Source: Culex pipiens pallens (lineage: Eukaryota; Arthropoda; Insecta; Diptera; Culicidae). Taken from it: a DNA stretch of 64,000 bases. Below, piece by piece: positions 33,241-45,260 of this stretch. The stretch covers positions 154,758,240 to 154,822,239 of the forward strand of contig NC_068939.1 in the NCBI RefSeq assembly GCF_016801865.2, given 5' to 3'. The position numbers were made by a program, and so were the translations under genes. Numbering within the stretch: position 1 is the stretch's first letter; the number at the start of each line of letters is the position of its first letter. The notes beneath the pieces were generated by a model that was not told the origin of the DNA, did not search any database, and was given only the letters and a program-made list of their open reading frames with translations.

Positions 33241-35010
33241 AGTTTTTTTAAATGAAATTAGTTTTATTGAAAATGCAAGGAAATTTGAGGATTTTTTTCA
33301 AATTGTGTTTTTTTTAAATACATAAAATTTATAATTTCGAAATTAATTTTATTTTTTTAGTAGAAAATTGACCAATTAATCTGAAAATGCAATGCAATTA
33401 ATTAACACTTATCAAGAATTTTTGCGAAGTGAAGCTAGACTGAAACTAAAATTTCAGAAATTCATGTGAAGTTATTTTCTGGAACAATTTTACTTTAGAA
33501 GTTCCAGTGCTAGGAAAAAGTTCCAGATGGATTTACTTGGTTTTGGTTTTGTTACTTTTATTAGACATTTTCTCATTTTCGCTGAAAAGTGCCATTTTTG
33601 GACCACCCTATTTGGGGTAAGATCACCCTGATAGCAAAAAATGCGGGTCTTATTTGGATCGGGTTTGGCGTGGAATCTTTAAAAGATATTTTCTAAACTT
33701 AATGCACAAACTTATTCTCTCGTTTCAGGATGAATTGTCGAGAGCTTCCGAAGTTGATGAAAAATCGCTTGATCTACAAAAACATAGGAGAAATACACCC
33801 TGTCTAGGCCCATTTCTATTATCGGCTTTTCAGAACTTCGATCATGAATTCAACAAAACGTGTTTTTGACTATTTCAAAGAATCTAATAAATAACTTATA
33901 TAAAAGTGAGCAAGCAACTCTCTATTGGTGATGTTTCTGAAAAAGTTGATTGAATAGCGGCAAACTGCAAAAGTAACGAGACCAGGTCGAAAAGCTAAGA
34001 ATGATGGAAAAGGGTATATTTCCCCTAATACGGATTTTTTTTACAGCGGCATAAAATTTCTTTAAAACATTGTTATTTTCCAATTTACCACGTTAAAGTC
34101 TCAATTTTTCGAAGGAATAAACATATCTTTAGTTAAAAAAAACAGATGTTTTAAAATTTGAAAAAAAAAAACAACATAGAAAAATTCGAACATTTCTCAA
34201 AAATATTGTTAAATCAGTCCGAAAAAAAACAACATAGAAAAATTCGAACATTTCTCAAAAATATTGTTAAATCAGTCCACAAATACGGCGATATAAAAAA
34301 AATATTTGGTGTCTTCGATAAAGTTGTAGGTATTGATGAGGACTATTCAGAAAATGGAACAGGATTTTTTTTGAATAACCCTTTTTTTGATTTTTTTTCC
34401 AAAATCCACATTTTTAAAATTTTCGAATTGTTTTCTATGTTTTAGGGGACAAAACTCTGCAACTTTAGAGCCAAAGAGAAGTATGGACAAATTTTTGTTG
34501 CCAAGTAAGGCTGGTACAATTTTTTTAAAGATAAAAAGACAATTTTTTTACGATTTTTTTAAGATATAAAATTTTTGTGATTTTCTACATGTATGTTACC
34601 CCTTAAACATCTTTAGAACTTTTGAAAATTTTCGATGTTTAGTATCGCAAAAAGTTTTCTTTTCGCTTTGTTTTTTGTTTTCGTCTTGCTTTTTTGAAAA
34701 CTAATGAACTAGTGTAAAATGCATTTTAAAACACTTTTTGCATTCCAATGTTGAGAGTATGGCTTGTTGTTTCAATATTTATATTTTTTTGTTATTTTTT
34801 TTCATCTAAGAAACTTTGAAGATTAGACCTCTGATTACTGAAGTAAAACGGATATAAGAAAAATAAGAAGACAAATTCTACAGTTTCTTTTAATAGGTCA
34901 TATAAACATATGAAAGACAATAGTTAAAAAAAAACTCTGGAATTGATTGAAATATCCAAAAAGTTTAATATTGAATATTTATAGAGCTTGTAATTTCGGC
35001 CAAGTAGATT
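33241..35010. repeat. A+T-rich DNA with fragments of known repeats
   Basis: Fragments of FB6 (about 33575-33665), FB2 (about 34305-34360) and R4 (about 34610-34800). A 68-bp direct duplication occurs at about 34163-34276 (repeat of the AACAACATAGAAAAATTCG block). No gene. Confidence 0.5.
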
Positions 35011-35730
35011 CGCTACACTCATGGACGAATTCTTTATTTGCTTGTTACAATGCGAAAATTTTTATACAATTTTATGTATGCAGCTGAAAAAAACACATTT
35101 TGATGTGTTGTTCGCATAAAACATTCTAGCACAACTTGAAGCTGTTACAACTTTACCGTGAATAACGTAAATCCGAAACCATTCAAATGAGAAACTGAAA
35201 CTCTCGACAATGAAGCTAATTAACCTCGTTTGCGTTGAACAGACTGCATAAAATCATGTAAATTGTGAACGCCCGTGAGTATTGCATTTTTTCCCGGAAA
35301 ATCAGTTCCTATGTGGGATGAAAATTCTGACCACGTGCCAAGCGTAGCTACTGCTCAAATTTGTGAGCTTCATTCATCATACTTTTTCCTCCTCCTTGCT
35401 CAAACTGCTCCTGATTTTCAGTGCGAGTCACATTTCCCGTTTTCTCCGCGAGTAACACAAACCGGCTTCCAAAATGGGAAAGTTTTTAATTTCATGTTTT
35501 GCACACTAATGACCTGCGGAAATTGTAAGCTGCAACCCCACCCCGCAATTACCTGCGGGCGGGGTCGACTGATGGTTATTATGGAAACTATAAATTTACC
35601 GCGCTCGTTTGCTTAAGGGGAATCGCAAATTCTCACACATCAGTTATTAAATGCCCTTCGAGGGGCTTGGGAAGTCCATTCAATGATAGGATGCGGAAAT
35701 GTTTTCGGAAAATTGAAAATCAAAATGATT
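35011..35730. other. Apparently unique intronic DNA
   Basis: Balanced composition. A 113-codon open frame at 35275-35616 shows no domain I recognise. Confidence 0.4.
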
Positions 35731-35734
35731 ATTA

Positions 35735-36290
35735 TTTTTCTGCACGAGTCGTACATTTATCCAACGAGATTCTGCCAAGTTGGATAAATACTACGTATGT
35801 TAAAAAAAAAAGATTTTTTCCCGGGCAGACGGTAATAACAATATTCATGCCATTTCAATAACAAATACCGCTAAAATAACAGAAAGTGTTATGGAATCTT
35901 CTTGAAAAATCAATTTTTACATAAGAGTTTAATAACAGTTTATGTTATCTTAACAAAATTTGTTATTGGTCTGATATTTGTTGAAAGCCAAAACAACTTT
36001 GGAATAACATTTTTTGTTATGGAAGAATACCTCCAACTGTTATTGGGATGATCGGATAAGTTGTAAAAATAACAAAAAATAATAACAAAGATTTTTTCGA
36101 AGAAAAACTAAACATTTTATTAGTCTGTAATTACAATAACAATCCAATAACAAAAAAATCATAACGACGAATAACAAATCTTGTTATAAATAACACAAAA
36201 TGTAATTGGACTAGTATTTTCAAATATCAAAAAATGTTATTCCCAAGTTATTTCCGTCTGCTCGGGTTGTAACGAGTTTTTTTTTTGCGA
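35735..36290 (+). repeat. FB5 fragment interrupted by an AATAACA element
   Basis: 35735-35819 matches 32505-32580, and GTAACGAG at about 36271 continues the FB5 phrase after the insertion at 35820-36266. Confidence 0.6.
35820..36266 (+). mobile_element. AATAACA-rich miniature element, copy 3 (447 bp)
   Basis: Same length and ends as 12421-12867 (CCCGGGCAGACGG, CCGTCTGCTCGGG), closely similar throughout. Confidence 0.85.
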
Positions 36291-37046
36291 TTCTGTTGAA
36301 CATTTTTGAAAAGGATATATTCGAGAAACTTTTATTTTACCGCTTTAGTTTTTAGTCCGTATTTGGTCAACTTAAAAAACAAACTGTGTCGAAAATTATT
36401 ACTTAAACTTTTAAGCACTAACGAGTTTTTCAGTTTTCATAGAATAAATGAGGAGAAACTGTTAAACGAAAATTTATAACTGAGTTTGAGGAAAATGTTA
36501 CAAAAATCCACATTTCATGGAATCCTTGAAACATATGAAGTCAATTACAATGTAGTTATAATTTTCAATACGTTGCAAATTAATTTCATTGGAATGATGA
36601 TTGAGAGCAGCTTGAATTGATTACTGAGCAGTTCGTGGAAAAAAAAACTGACATGTAATATTGCTTGCAGTGGATTGTTCGAAAATTTCTGCAAGTTTAA
36701 TTAAAAGCGCACGTATATGTGGTTTGCAAATTCGCGTTAACTGTGTGAATCTGTACTGAACGAAAATGAACAGTTATTGTGAAATGGTACATGTTGAATG
36801 TTGACTTTCAATTAAAAAAAATCAAATGATAATGAGATACATTGGATAAGTTGGTTATTATTTGTGTTTAATTGTTATCGAGGTTTGTTTTTAATTAATT
36901 ACATTTATAAAACAAGTAAAACAAACCCATTTTTTCATTTGTTGAATTTTTAAAGCTTGAAATCATACAATGAGTTGATTGCCATCAACTGGTGATAATC
37001 TAGTCTACAATCTGATCAGAGACAGCAGTTGGAAATTTTAATGTAC
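36291..37046. other. A+T-rich intronic DNA
   Basis: No gene or defined repeat seen. Confidence 0.4.
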
Positions 37047-37061
37047 TTAGTTATGCCTTAG

Positions 37062-37476
37062 TAGCCGGGACCGTGGTGTAGGGGTAAACGTGATTGCCTC
37101 TCACCCAGTCGGCCTGGGTTCGATCCCAGACGGTCCCGGTGGCATTTTTCGAGACGAGATTTGTCTGATCACGCCTTCCGTCGGAAGGGAAGTAAATGTT
37201 GGTCCCGGACTAACCTAAAAAAAGGTTAGGTCGTTAGCTCAGTCCAGGTGTAGGAGTCGTCTCCCTGGGTCCTGCCTCGGTGGAGTCGCTGGTAGGCAGT
37301 TGGACTAACAATCCAAAGGTCGTCAGTTCGAATCTCGGGGTGGATGGAAGCTAAGGTGTAAAAAGAGGTTTGCAATTGCCTCAACAATCAAGCGTTCGGA
37401 CACTTAGTTTCGAGTAGGAATCTCGCAATCGAGAACGCCAAGGCAATGCTGTAGAGCGAATAATTAAATTTTTTTT
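37062..37476 (+). mobile_element. Dimeric tRNA-derived SINE (Twin-like)
   Basis: Flanked by a perfect 15-bp TSD, TTAGTTATGCCTTAG (37047-37061 and 37477-37491). The first tRNA-like unit has paired ends CCGGGACCG and CGGTCCCGG, an A box TGGTGTAGGGG at 37074-37084 and a B box GGTTCGATCC at 37117-37126. A second, degenerate tRNA-like unit has TTAGCTCAGTCC near 37230, an anticodon stem TTGGA/TCCAA and GTTCGAATC at 37326-37334. It ends in an A/T tail. Two tandem tRNA-related units are the published layout of the Culex Twin SINE. Family identity is from memory of that layout only. Confidence 0.82.
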
Positions 37477-37491
37477 TTAGTTATGCCTTAG

Positions 37492-38081
37492 ATTTTTAAT
37501 CAACCACAACTCTGTATCCAATGTGTTTCAGATTTAATTAGTTTGTTTAATTTGTATTTTTTTAAGACTAGAAAAACTTGAAAATAAAAAAAGTTGTCTT
37601 TTATTTCACTACCGCCAACCGGTACAGCACTACATTGGGAAATCAGTGCACTAATTTTGTTGTTCAGTTTAAATTTGGACAGAATATCAGATCGTTACAT
37701 TTGTCTTGGTTCGTTTCAAATGCTTGTACCTGAGGAAAAATGATAAAATATGAAAATTTAATTCGAATTAAAACTGCATTAATACAGTATGTAAACAAAG
37801 TATTTATACCCCTTTTGCAATATGCAAATTTTGTGATGAAAACAATTTAAAGTTTGACTGAAACCTAGTAATACGTTTTGTTCAGAAACTGTTGTCTAAC
37901 ATTTTGCTAAAAAAAGCTCACGAAAAGACAATTACAAAAATCAAAAAAGGTGCAAAAAAAATTTGTATATTTTTCGAAAACAATTTCATAGATACAGTTA
38001 TTTGTTGACAAATCACGATAAATCCAGTGTCACAACTGGAAACTTAATTTTGCAAACTTTCAATTTATCTGAATGGCTAAA
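37492..38081. other. A+T-rich intronic DNA
   Basis: Nothing recognised. Confidence 0.4.
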
Positions 38082-38085
38082 TTAA

Positions 38086-38702
38086 CCCTCTACTGCCCAA
38101 ATTTTTTTTTCGATTTTTTTTATTTTTCCCGTGTTCAGGAGGTCATTTTGAGCAACTTTTGTTCTACGAAAAACTTTACTTCTCTTGTTTTATGTTTTTC
38201 TTGTTTCATTTTTAGTATTTTTATTTGCATTTATCTTGTTTAGTTTATGTTTGTTTTTGGTAGTATTTGGCCTACTCTACCACCTCCTATCATTACATTT
38301 TGCCTATCTAATTTTTTCATGTTTTTACAGCAACATTTTCAATTTTTTGCATGTTTTTCACATTTTCTGCTATAAAATGGAACCATTATCATTTAAATTG
38401 CAAATAAATGCGTAGAGGCATAGTCTGGGGCACTAGAAAAATTACTGCATACTTCTTTTTACTTAAAATATAGGAAATGTTAGTAAAAAACACAGCCAAA
38501 GCTGACCCCTAAAAAAAATACATTTTTAAAAACATTGGCAAAGTCACATAAAATAAGTCAAACTTCAAACCCTAAAATTTTCCAAAATTTTAAAAGTTCT
38601 TCTTTCCAATGCGTTTTGAAGATCAAAAATTGGTTAAAAAATGGATTTTTGGCCATTTTTTAAATCGAAGCCCGTCTAGAGGCGGGGTTGGGTTGTAGAG
38701 GG
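38086..38702 (+). mobile_element. piggyBac-like non-autonomous element, copy 1 (617 bp)
   Basis: Ends CCCTCTACTGCCC and GGGTTGTAGAGGG, flanked by TTAA on both sides (38082-38085 and 38703-38706). CCC ends and a TTAA duplication are diagnostic of the piggyBac superfamily. It has only a hydrophobic, T-rich open frame that I do not consider a gene. Confidence 0.8.
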
Positions 38703-38794
38703 TTAACATTTTGAAGTGATATAATATCATTTTGGGGGTCTTTGTATCGATTGAATTGATGCTTCGTTGGAATTTCGTACCAACCCGGAATTAC

Positions 38795-38932
38795 GTCGAC
38801 GAGATATAAAAAACGGACCTCGGATTAGTATCAGGGACAAAAGTTACCACATAAGACAAAGTTTCACGCAAATCAAAGTTCAAAGGTTCGGGGCAACTGC
38901 CGTGTGAGTTGGCAGAGAATGACCATTATAAA
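38795..38932 (+). repeat. FB1 arm fragment
   Basis: Matches the right arm end of FB1, from AAAAACGGACCTCGGATT to GTGTGAGTTGGCAGAGAATG, with an internal difference. One arm only. Confidence 0.75.
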
Positions 38933-39379
38933 ATTTGGCCAAGTGCAATTTTATAGAACTCTAACCAAAACCGCAACTTTTTCCGGTATCATTTACGAAC
39001 GGCAAAACTCATTAAATTTAATTACTCCAACTAGGAAGTATCACTGTCCTGTGAGCACAAAAGCGAAGTTTCCCACTTTCTGAAGCACCAGTAATTACAC
39101 CAAGTAGTAACTGTCAAAACTTGACCTTTGTCGTGCGGAAAAACCTGACTCTGCCTGGTGTCGCCCGAAAATGAGCACAGCTCTCGACACGATGAGCTTG
39201 TTGACGGCGACAACGGGAGGGCGTTGATGATGATGAAAATGGGTTCTTTCGCAAGTTGGCATAATCAAATTACCCCCCGGGAGAGGCGGGCCCGGCCAGC
39301 CAGCCAGGTGGAAACTTTTGCCTAGCCTGGGAAAAATGCTAGTTTTCGTGTTCTAGTCTGGTTTCAGTGGCCATAGCCG
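38933..39379. other. Apparently unique intronic DNA
   Basis: Balanced composition, no exon recognised. Confidence 0.4.
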
Positions 39380-39381
39380 TA

Positions 39382-39599
39382 CACAGCAAAAAATTGTGTA
39401 AATTTGGAAGGTGTAATTTTAGAAGGTTGAATATTACCTCTTTTATGATGTAATTTTACCTCAATTTAGACTGGAAAAGCGACATTACACCAGAAAAGTG
39501 GTAAAATTACACATTTTCAGAGGTAAAATTACACATTTTTTCTGACATAAAAGATGTACCCCTTCCCAGATGTAATATTGCTATGATTTTTTTGCTGTG
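39382..39599. mobile_element. CACAGC-ended miniature element, complete copy (218 bp)
   Basis: Left end CACAGCAAAAAAT and right end ATTTTTTTGCTGTG, flanked by TA. The interior alternates TGTAATTTTACCTC-type motifs in both orientations. Related partial copies at about 40480-40625, 53925-54140 and 63090-63258. Confidence 0.75.
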
Positions 39600-39601
39600 T
39601 A

Positions 39602-40479
39602 CTGAAAGGGTGGGAGCAGAGTGGGGTGTTTTTTTTTGCACTTTCAGGCTAGCAGGTGAAAACTAGGTGGAAATTGTTGGGTAACGACCATTTTATAACC
39701 CAGAAAAACAGCTTTTTTGCCGTCAAACATATTTAGGTTCAGATGAAACAAAAAAACAAACAATTTCAATTTAAAACTTTTCCATCAAAACCTAGAAATT
39801 GTTTTGAAAAGGAGCAGCAATCAGATTTTTTTTTCCAGTGTATTTTCTCCAACCTGGAAAGAATGAAATTGTGTGGGTGGTAACGAGAAAGCACACCTTG
39901 GGGCAGAAAAGTTTGATTAATTTACTTTGCTCTTATCAGCCAGGGTGCAGGAGCGCGGTGACTGAGTGTGCGGTTAAAAAGTTGACTTCGTAATGTCCTC
40001 GATTTTTTTGTGTTCTTCTTCTGTAGGAAAACTCAGGCCACTTTTTTTGGCCGTGTTCCCGAGTTGGAATGCTTTATGAACCCAGCCGACATTTCGACTA
40101 ACTTGGGTCCTTTTTCATTTTCTTTAATTTTCCCTCCCGATGAGAGATAGCAAGAAAATCTTGCAAATGTAATGAAAGCTGTAACGGACACACCGTGATT
40201 ACTTGGTGGAATTCAATTACGCAGAGCATTCGCTCGAAAGTTGAAACTGACAGGAGCTTAGTGGTAGCAGTGTTGCTGACCGGATCTCGTTCTCAGCCTC
40301 CCCGGGGGAGCGTCCAAACTTTGAACCGTTGCCAGAAATGGTCATCGCATGCTGTTATTTAAAAAAAAAATGCTGGACATTCGGCTTTTGGCGTGGCACC
40401 AGGCAGCGTTTGCACTGGTTTGAACTCGAAACTGTGGTTGATAAATTCACATAAAACAAGTCAAAACCATCAAACTCAA
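39602..40479. other. Apparently unique intronic DNA
   Basis: Balanced composition with no exon recognised. Confidence 0.4.
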
Positions 40480-40625
40480 AATGATTTGTAGGTATTTGAT
40501 TTTTTTTTGAGTAATTTTACCTAAAAATGTGTGAAATTGCAAACCTGATGAAAAGTTCCTGATGTAATATTAGCCCAAAATGTGTCACCATTCCCTGACG
40601 AATATAACCATGATTTTTTTCTATG
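40480..40625. repeat. Diverged CACAGC-family copy
   Basis: GTAATTTTACCTAAAAATGT and CTGATGTAATATTAG followed by ATGATTTTTTTC parallel the interior and right end of 39382-39599. Confidence 0.5.
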
Positions 40626-41539
40626 TTGGAAAGAAGTTACGAGCTTCTATCAAAAGTTTTGCAAAAATTAGTTGTTCAAAGTGGATATTTTTTGGATAGT
40701 TTGTTAAAAATATCTTGAATTTTTGAAAACAAAATAGAAAAAAATGGTTAAACAAATAATTAAATACAATAAATGAAATATCTGTTTTAATTTAAAAATA
40801 TGTTACGAATGATTTTTTTTTGCATGGTCCTTTTAAAGTTTTTAACTTTGCTAAAGACACCGAATAGTAGGGGAACAGCATATAATTCCAGCGTGCCTCT
40901 AATGTTACCATATCAGCACTTTGACATTCGTTTACAGCTCAATAAAAGCTCAATAGAAAAGTGATAGATAGTTAAATAAGAAGTGGGCAAGCAAGTTTCT
41001 ATCAAAAGTTTTGCAAAATAACTTGTTTGAATTGTGAAAATCAGCAAATTGGATGGAGTTAGGAGCGGGTGCTTAACCTGCCAAACATACGAGAATTTCC
41101 CCTAAATCGCTTCTGAAGCTGCAGAATTTCGAATGTTCAATTCCCATTTTGTGTGACCGAAATTGTATAGAGATTTGTATGGAAAAAAGATAACGCAAAA
41201 TGGCTTCTTTTGACAATGGGACAAAGTTCCATCCGAATTATAAATCTCAAAAATTTGCGAACATCTAGAGAACTTTATTTACCTTTATTAATTTTTTTTT
41301 AAATTTTTGCTACAAATATATTGAATAGTATTCAAAAAGATAAAAAAAAACATCTGTTTGTAATACTAATTTTTAAAACTAGTTAATTAAAAAAATGCTT
41401 TTTGTTCACAAATTAAGTGCTCATAAATGCTTACCGTTCCATGTGACATAATATCAAGTTCAAAAAAAAAAAAGACTTATGTTCTGTACATTTTTTAATA
41501 AAATTTAAAGATGTGGTAACCAAATATTCCCATTTTATC
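40626..41539. other. A+T-rich intronic DNA with degenerate FB2-like fragments
   Basis: About 41150-41260 loosely resembles the FB2 outer arm. No gene. Confidence 0.4.
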
Positions 41540-41543
41540 AAAT

Positions 41544-43375
41544 GAGCAATTCTCTACGAAATTTGGACTTTTTTTTTTCAGAATTTTTGTATTTTTTAAT
41601 CCAAATGAAACTTTTTTGGTGCCTTCGTTATGCCCAAATAAGCCATTTTGCATCATTAGTTTGTCCATATAATTTTCCATACAAATTTGGCAGCTGTCCA
41701 TACAAAAATTATGTATGAAAATTCAAAAATCTGTATCTTTTGAAGGAATTTTTTGATCGATTTGGTGTCTTCGGCAAAGTTGTAAGTATAAAAAGAACTA
41801 CACTGAAAAAAAAATGATTCCCTCGAAAAAAATTTTGGTGATTTTTCATTTAACTTTTTGTCACTAAAACTTGATTTGCAAAAAAACACTATTTTCAATT
41901 TTTTTTTATTTTTTGATATGTTTTAGGGGACATTGAATGCCAACTTTTCAGAAATTTCCAGGTTGTGCAAAAAATCTTTGACCAATACTTTTAATCAATA
42001 CTGATTTTTTTGAAAAAATCGAAATATTGGTCGCAAAAATTTTTCAACTTAAATTTTTGATGTAAAATTGAATTTGCAATCAAAAAGTACTTTAGTGAAA
42101 TTTTGATAAAGTGCACCGTTTTCAAGTTATAGCCATTTTTTGTTTTTGAAAATAGTCGCAGTTTTTATTTTTTTTAAAATGAGTGCACATGTTTGCCCAC
42201 TTTTGAAAAAAAAATATGTTTGAAAAGCTGAGAAAATTCTCAATATTTTGCTTCTTTGAACTTTGTTGATACGACCCTTAGTTGCTGAGATGTTGCCATG
42301 CAAGTGTTTAAAAACAGGAAAATTGATGTTTTCTAAGTCTTACCCAAACAACCCACAATTTTTTAATGTCGATATTTCAGCAATTAATGCTCCGATTTTC
42401 AATGTTAAAATATGAAACATTCGTGAAATTTTCCGATCCAAAAATTTTTTAAACCAAGACTAACATTTAAAAAGGGCTTAATATTAAACGTTTGGCCCAT
42501 TTGAAATGTCTTGTTTTAAATTTTTTGAAAATATTGTTTTCGAAAAGATCGGAAAATTTCACGAATGTTTCATACTTAAACATTGTAAATCGGAGCATTA
42601 GTTGCTGAGATATCGACTTTGGAAACATCAATCAATCTTCCTGTTTTTAAAACTGTGCATGGCAATATCTCAGCAACTAAGGGTCGTATCAACAAAATTC
42701 AAAAAAACTAAATATAGAGAATTTTCTCAGCTTTTCAAAAATATTTGTTTCAAAAGTGGGCAAACATGTGCACTAATTTAAAAAAAATGAAAAACTGCGA
42801 CTTTTTTCAAAAAAGTTACCTAAAAATGGCTTTAACTTGAAAACGGTGCACTTTATCAAAATTTCACTAAAGTACTTTTTGATTGCAAATTTTATTTTAC
42901 ATAGAAAAATGCAGTTGAAAAATTTTTGCGACCAATATTTCGGATTTTTGAAAAAATCAGTATTGATTAAAAAATTCATAACTCGATCAAAGATTTTTTG
43001 CACAACCTGGAAATTTCTGAAAAGTTGGCATTTAATGTCCTCTAAAACATATTAAAAAAAATTAAAAATAGTGTTTTTTTGCAAATCAAGTTTTAGAGAC
43101 AAAAAGTGGAATAAAAAATCACCAAAATTTTGTGTACCGTGTATCATTTTTTCAGTGTAGTCCTTATCCATACCTACAACTTTGCTCAAGACACCAAATC
43201 GATCAAAAAATTCCTTCAAGAGATACAGATTTTTGAATTTTCATACATCATTTTTGTATGGACAGCTGCCAAATTTGTATGGAAAATTATATGGACAAAC
43301 TAATGATGCCAAATGGCTTTTTTGGGCATACCGAAGGCAACAAAAAAGTTTCAGTCAAATATTAAAATTTCAAAA
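41544..43375. mobile_element. Fold-back element FB2, copy 2
   Basis: Left end GAGCAATTCTCT at 41544. Inverted arms meet near 42485 and correspond block by block to the element at 12879-14772. The last ~60 bp of the right arm, with the terminal repeat, are missing, so no TSD can be read. Confidence 0.8.
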
Positions 43376-43469
43376 CTGTTTTGCCTTATTATATATTATA
43401 TTAAAAAATAGACAAAATAATTTTAAGATAAGTTATAAATAAATCTTTTATTGAACGCTAGTATAAAAT

Positions 43470-43745
43470 CATTTTGTGTAACAAGTTGCAAAAAGGAAGA
43501 CTTGGAGTTTGTGCTAAAAATATAAATAAAAGCAAAAAATTTTGTTCTTGGTAATTCCGAAAAATACCTTTTGAATGGAATTTTAAGTTTCATGTAAAAT
43601 TGTTTACTCAATTCACCTTTCAAATCATAACGATACTGAAAAGTATTTCTTTTCGATACAAGCGCTGAAAAGTATTACTGTTCGATTCTGTTATTTTTTA
43701 AAGAAAGGCCATTTCGTCGTTCGAGAATGACAGGAAAAGTTAGTA
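43470..43745. repeat. FB5 fragment
   Basis: AACAAGTTGCAAAAAG at the left, CTGAAAAGTA blocks, and a segment with CGTCGTTCGAGAATGACAGG that complements 32928-32950. Confidence 0.5.
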
Positions 43746-43869
43746 GTAGTAGTGCTATAATCATTGTTTTCAACACCGTTTCGATTGACTTAGGTTTACT
43801 GACTTATAATAATTTATAAATTAGCATTTGCATTTTTTTCAATATTGTAAAATCTCTTTTATTTTTCTT

Positions 43870-44720
43870 ACTTTTTTTTTATGTCGAAATTCGCTGACCA
43901 GTGTCCTTGCTGGCAACAAAATCGAAATAAAAAATCATCCCCGAATGCCAACAAATGCTGAATAAAAATCGCACGCCAAAAAAAGAAAGTTGCATTTCAA
44001 ATAAATATCCGGACCGGCCTCGCAACGCAACGTCGTTTGACCGATAAAATGATTTAATGCTTTTCTGCAGCAGCACCAGCAGCATTCGGGTTCGGTCCAG
44101 CTTTGGCCCGGGCAGTTCAGTCCATCCGGAAAAGCATTTTGGGACCGGCACAGATATGCCATCAAACGGAAGGTTGTTGTTTACCATCAGCAGCGGGAGG
44201 GAGGGTTGGGAAAAGCTCGAGAAGATTCTTTTAATTATTTTATTCTAGAACTAACATTTTAAAGGAAAAATAAGATTTTTGAAATAAATTCCCATCACTG
44301 ACCACGGGCAAATCAAACTTTTTTCCAATGTGGAAAGAGGCTTCGTGAAATGATCAACGATTTTGAGGGAGATCCAAAATTGCAATTGAGATTATTTTTT
44401 TTATGCTTCATTCGGGGGATTGTTTTGTTCAGATTTTTGGCATTGGTTTTAAGGGGGAAAATGCGAAAAAATCCAATTGGCTGTGCGAAAATGCAACCTG
44501 ATATTTGTGGGTGGTGGGTAGTTTATTGCGGCGATTAATATAGTGCTGGAGCCGGTGCCAAAAATGCATCATTTAACATTGAGTTTGGGGTTTTGGAGCG
44601 AATGCTCCACGTCTTAAGTGAATGGCATTGGTTTTTTGTGATATTGGGACAGGGGCTTTCTTCATCTTGTTTACGCTTTGATTTATTTATTTTTGCTTTC
44701 TGTTGAAAGCCAAGAAGTTT
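43870..44720. other. Apparently unique intronic DNA
   Basis: Complex sequence. A CAG-repeat-like stretch at about 44068-44085 and overlapping open frames on both strands, none recognisable. Confidence 0.4.
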
Positions 44721-45089
44721 TCAAGATGTTTTTTAAAATATTTTTTAACTAGGCAATTTCTTTCTAGATTTTTTTAAAATTATTTTTTATAATGGAAAAT
44801 CAGCAATTATCCATGAACTGGATTTCATCTGCTTTAATCAATTTGTTGAAAGACTTTTCTACGGACAGAGAAGTTACATACAACAATTTTACGTAATTTT
44901 TTGAGAATCTGAAGCTTGGGAAGAGATTTTACGATCAATTTGATGTCTTTGGCAAAGTCGAAGGCATTTATAAGGACAAGGCTTTTTCTTTTTAAATTAG
45001 GTCGATGCATATATTTTTCAAAGTTTTTGTCCCTCGGCTCTGGCCGGAGCAAAAAAATAAAAAAATATATATTAAAAATTGAAATAACA

Positions 45090-45260
45090 AACCATTGTCT
45101 CAACACATGGATGCAAAAAGAGTTTCAAAATGCATTTTACACTAGTTCAGTTGTTTTGAAATCATTAGTTTTAAAAAATATATAAGATTTGACGAAAACA
45201 AAAAATTTAGCAAACAAAATCTTTTGCGATACTAAACATCGAAAATTTTGGAAAATTCAA
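45090..45260 (+). repeat. Interspersed repeat R4, copy 3, left part
   Basis: Matches 2600-2760 (CATTTTACACTAGTTCA through TTTGACGAAAACAAAAA). It is split by the piggyBac-like element and the Jockey element, and continues at 50330. Confidence 0.7.

Noticed and set aside
38185..38415. Hydrophobic, membrane-like open frame, repeated at 45.4-45.8 kb
   Set aside because: It lies inside a non-autonomous piggyBac-like element; T-rich DNA gives Phe/Leu-rich frames by chance.
44050..44200. Possible coding exon in GC-richer DNA
   Set aside because: Overlapping frames on both strands, no homology recognised and no convincing splice sites.
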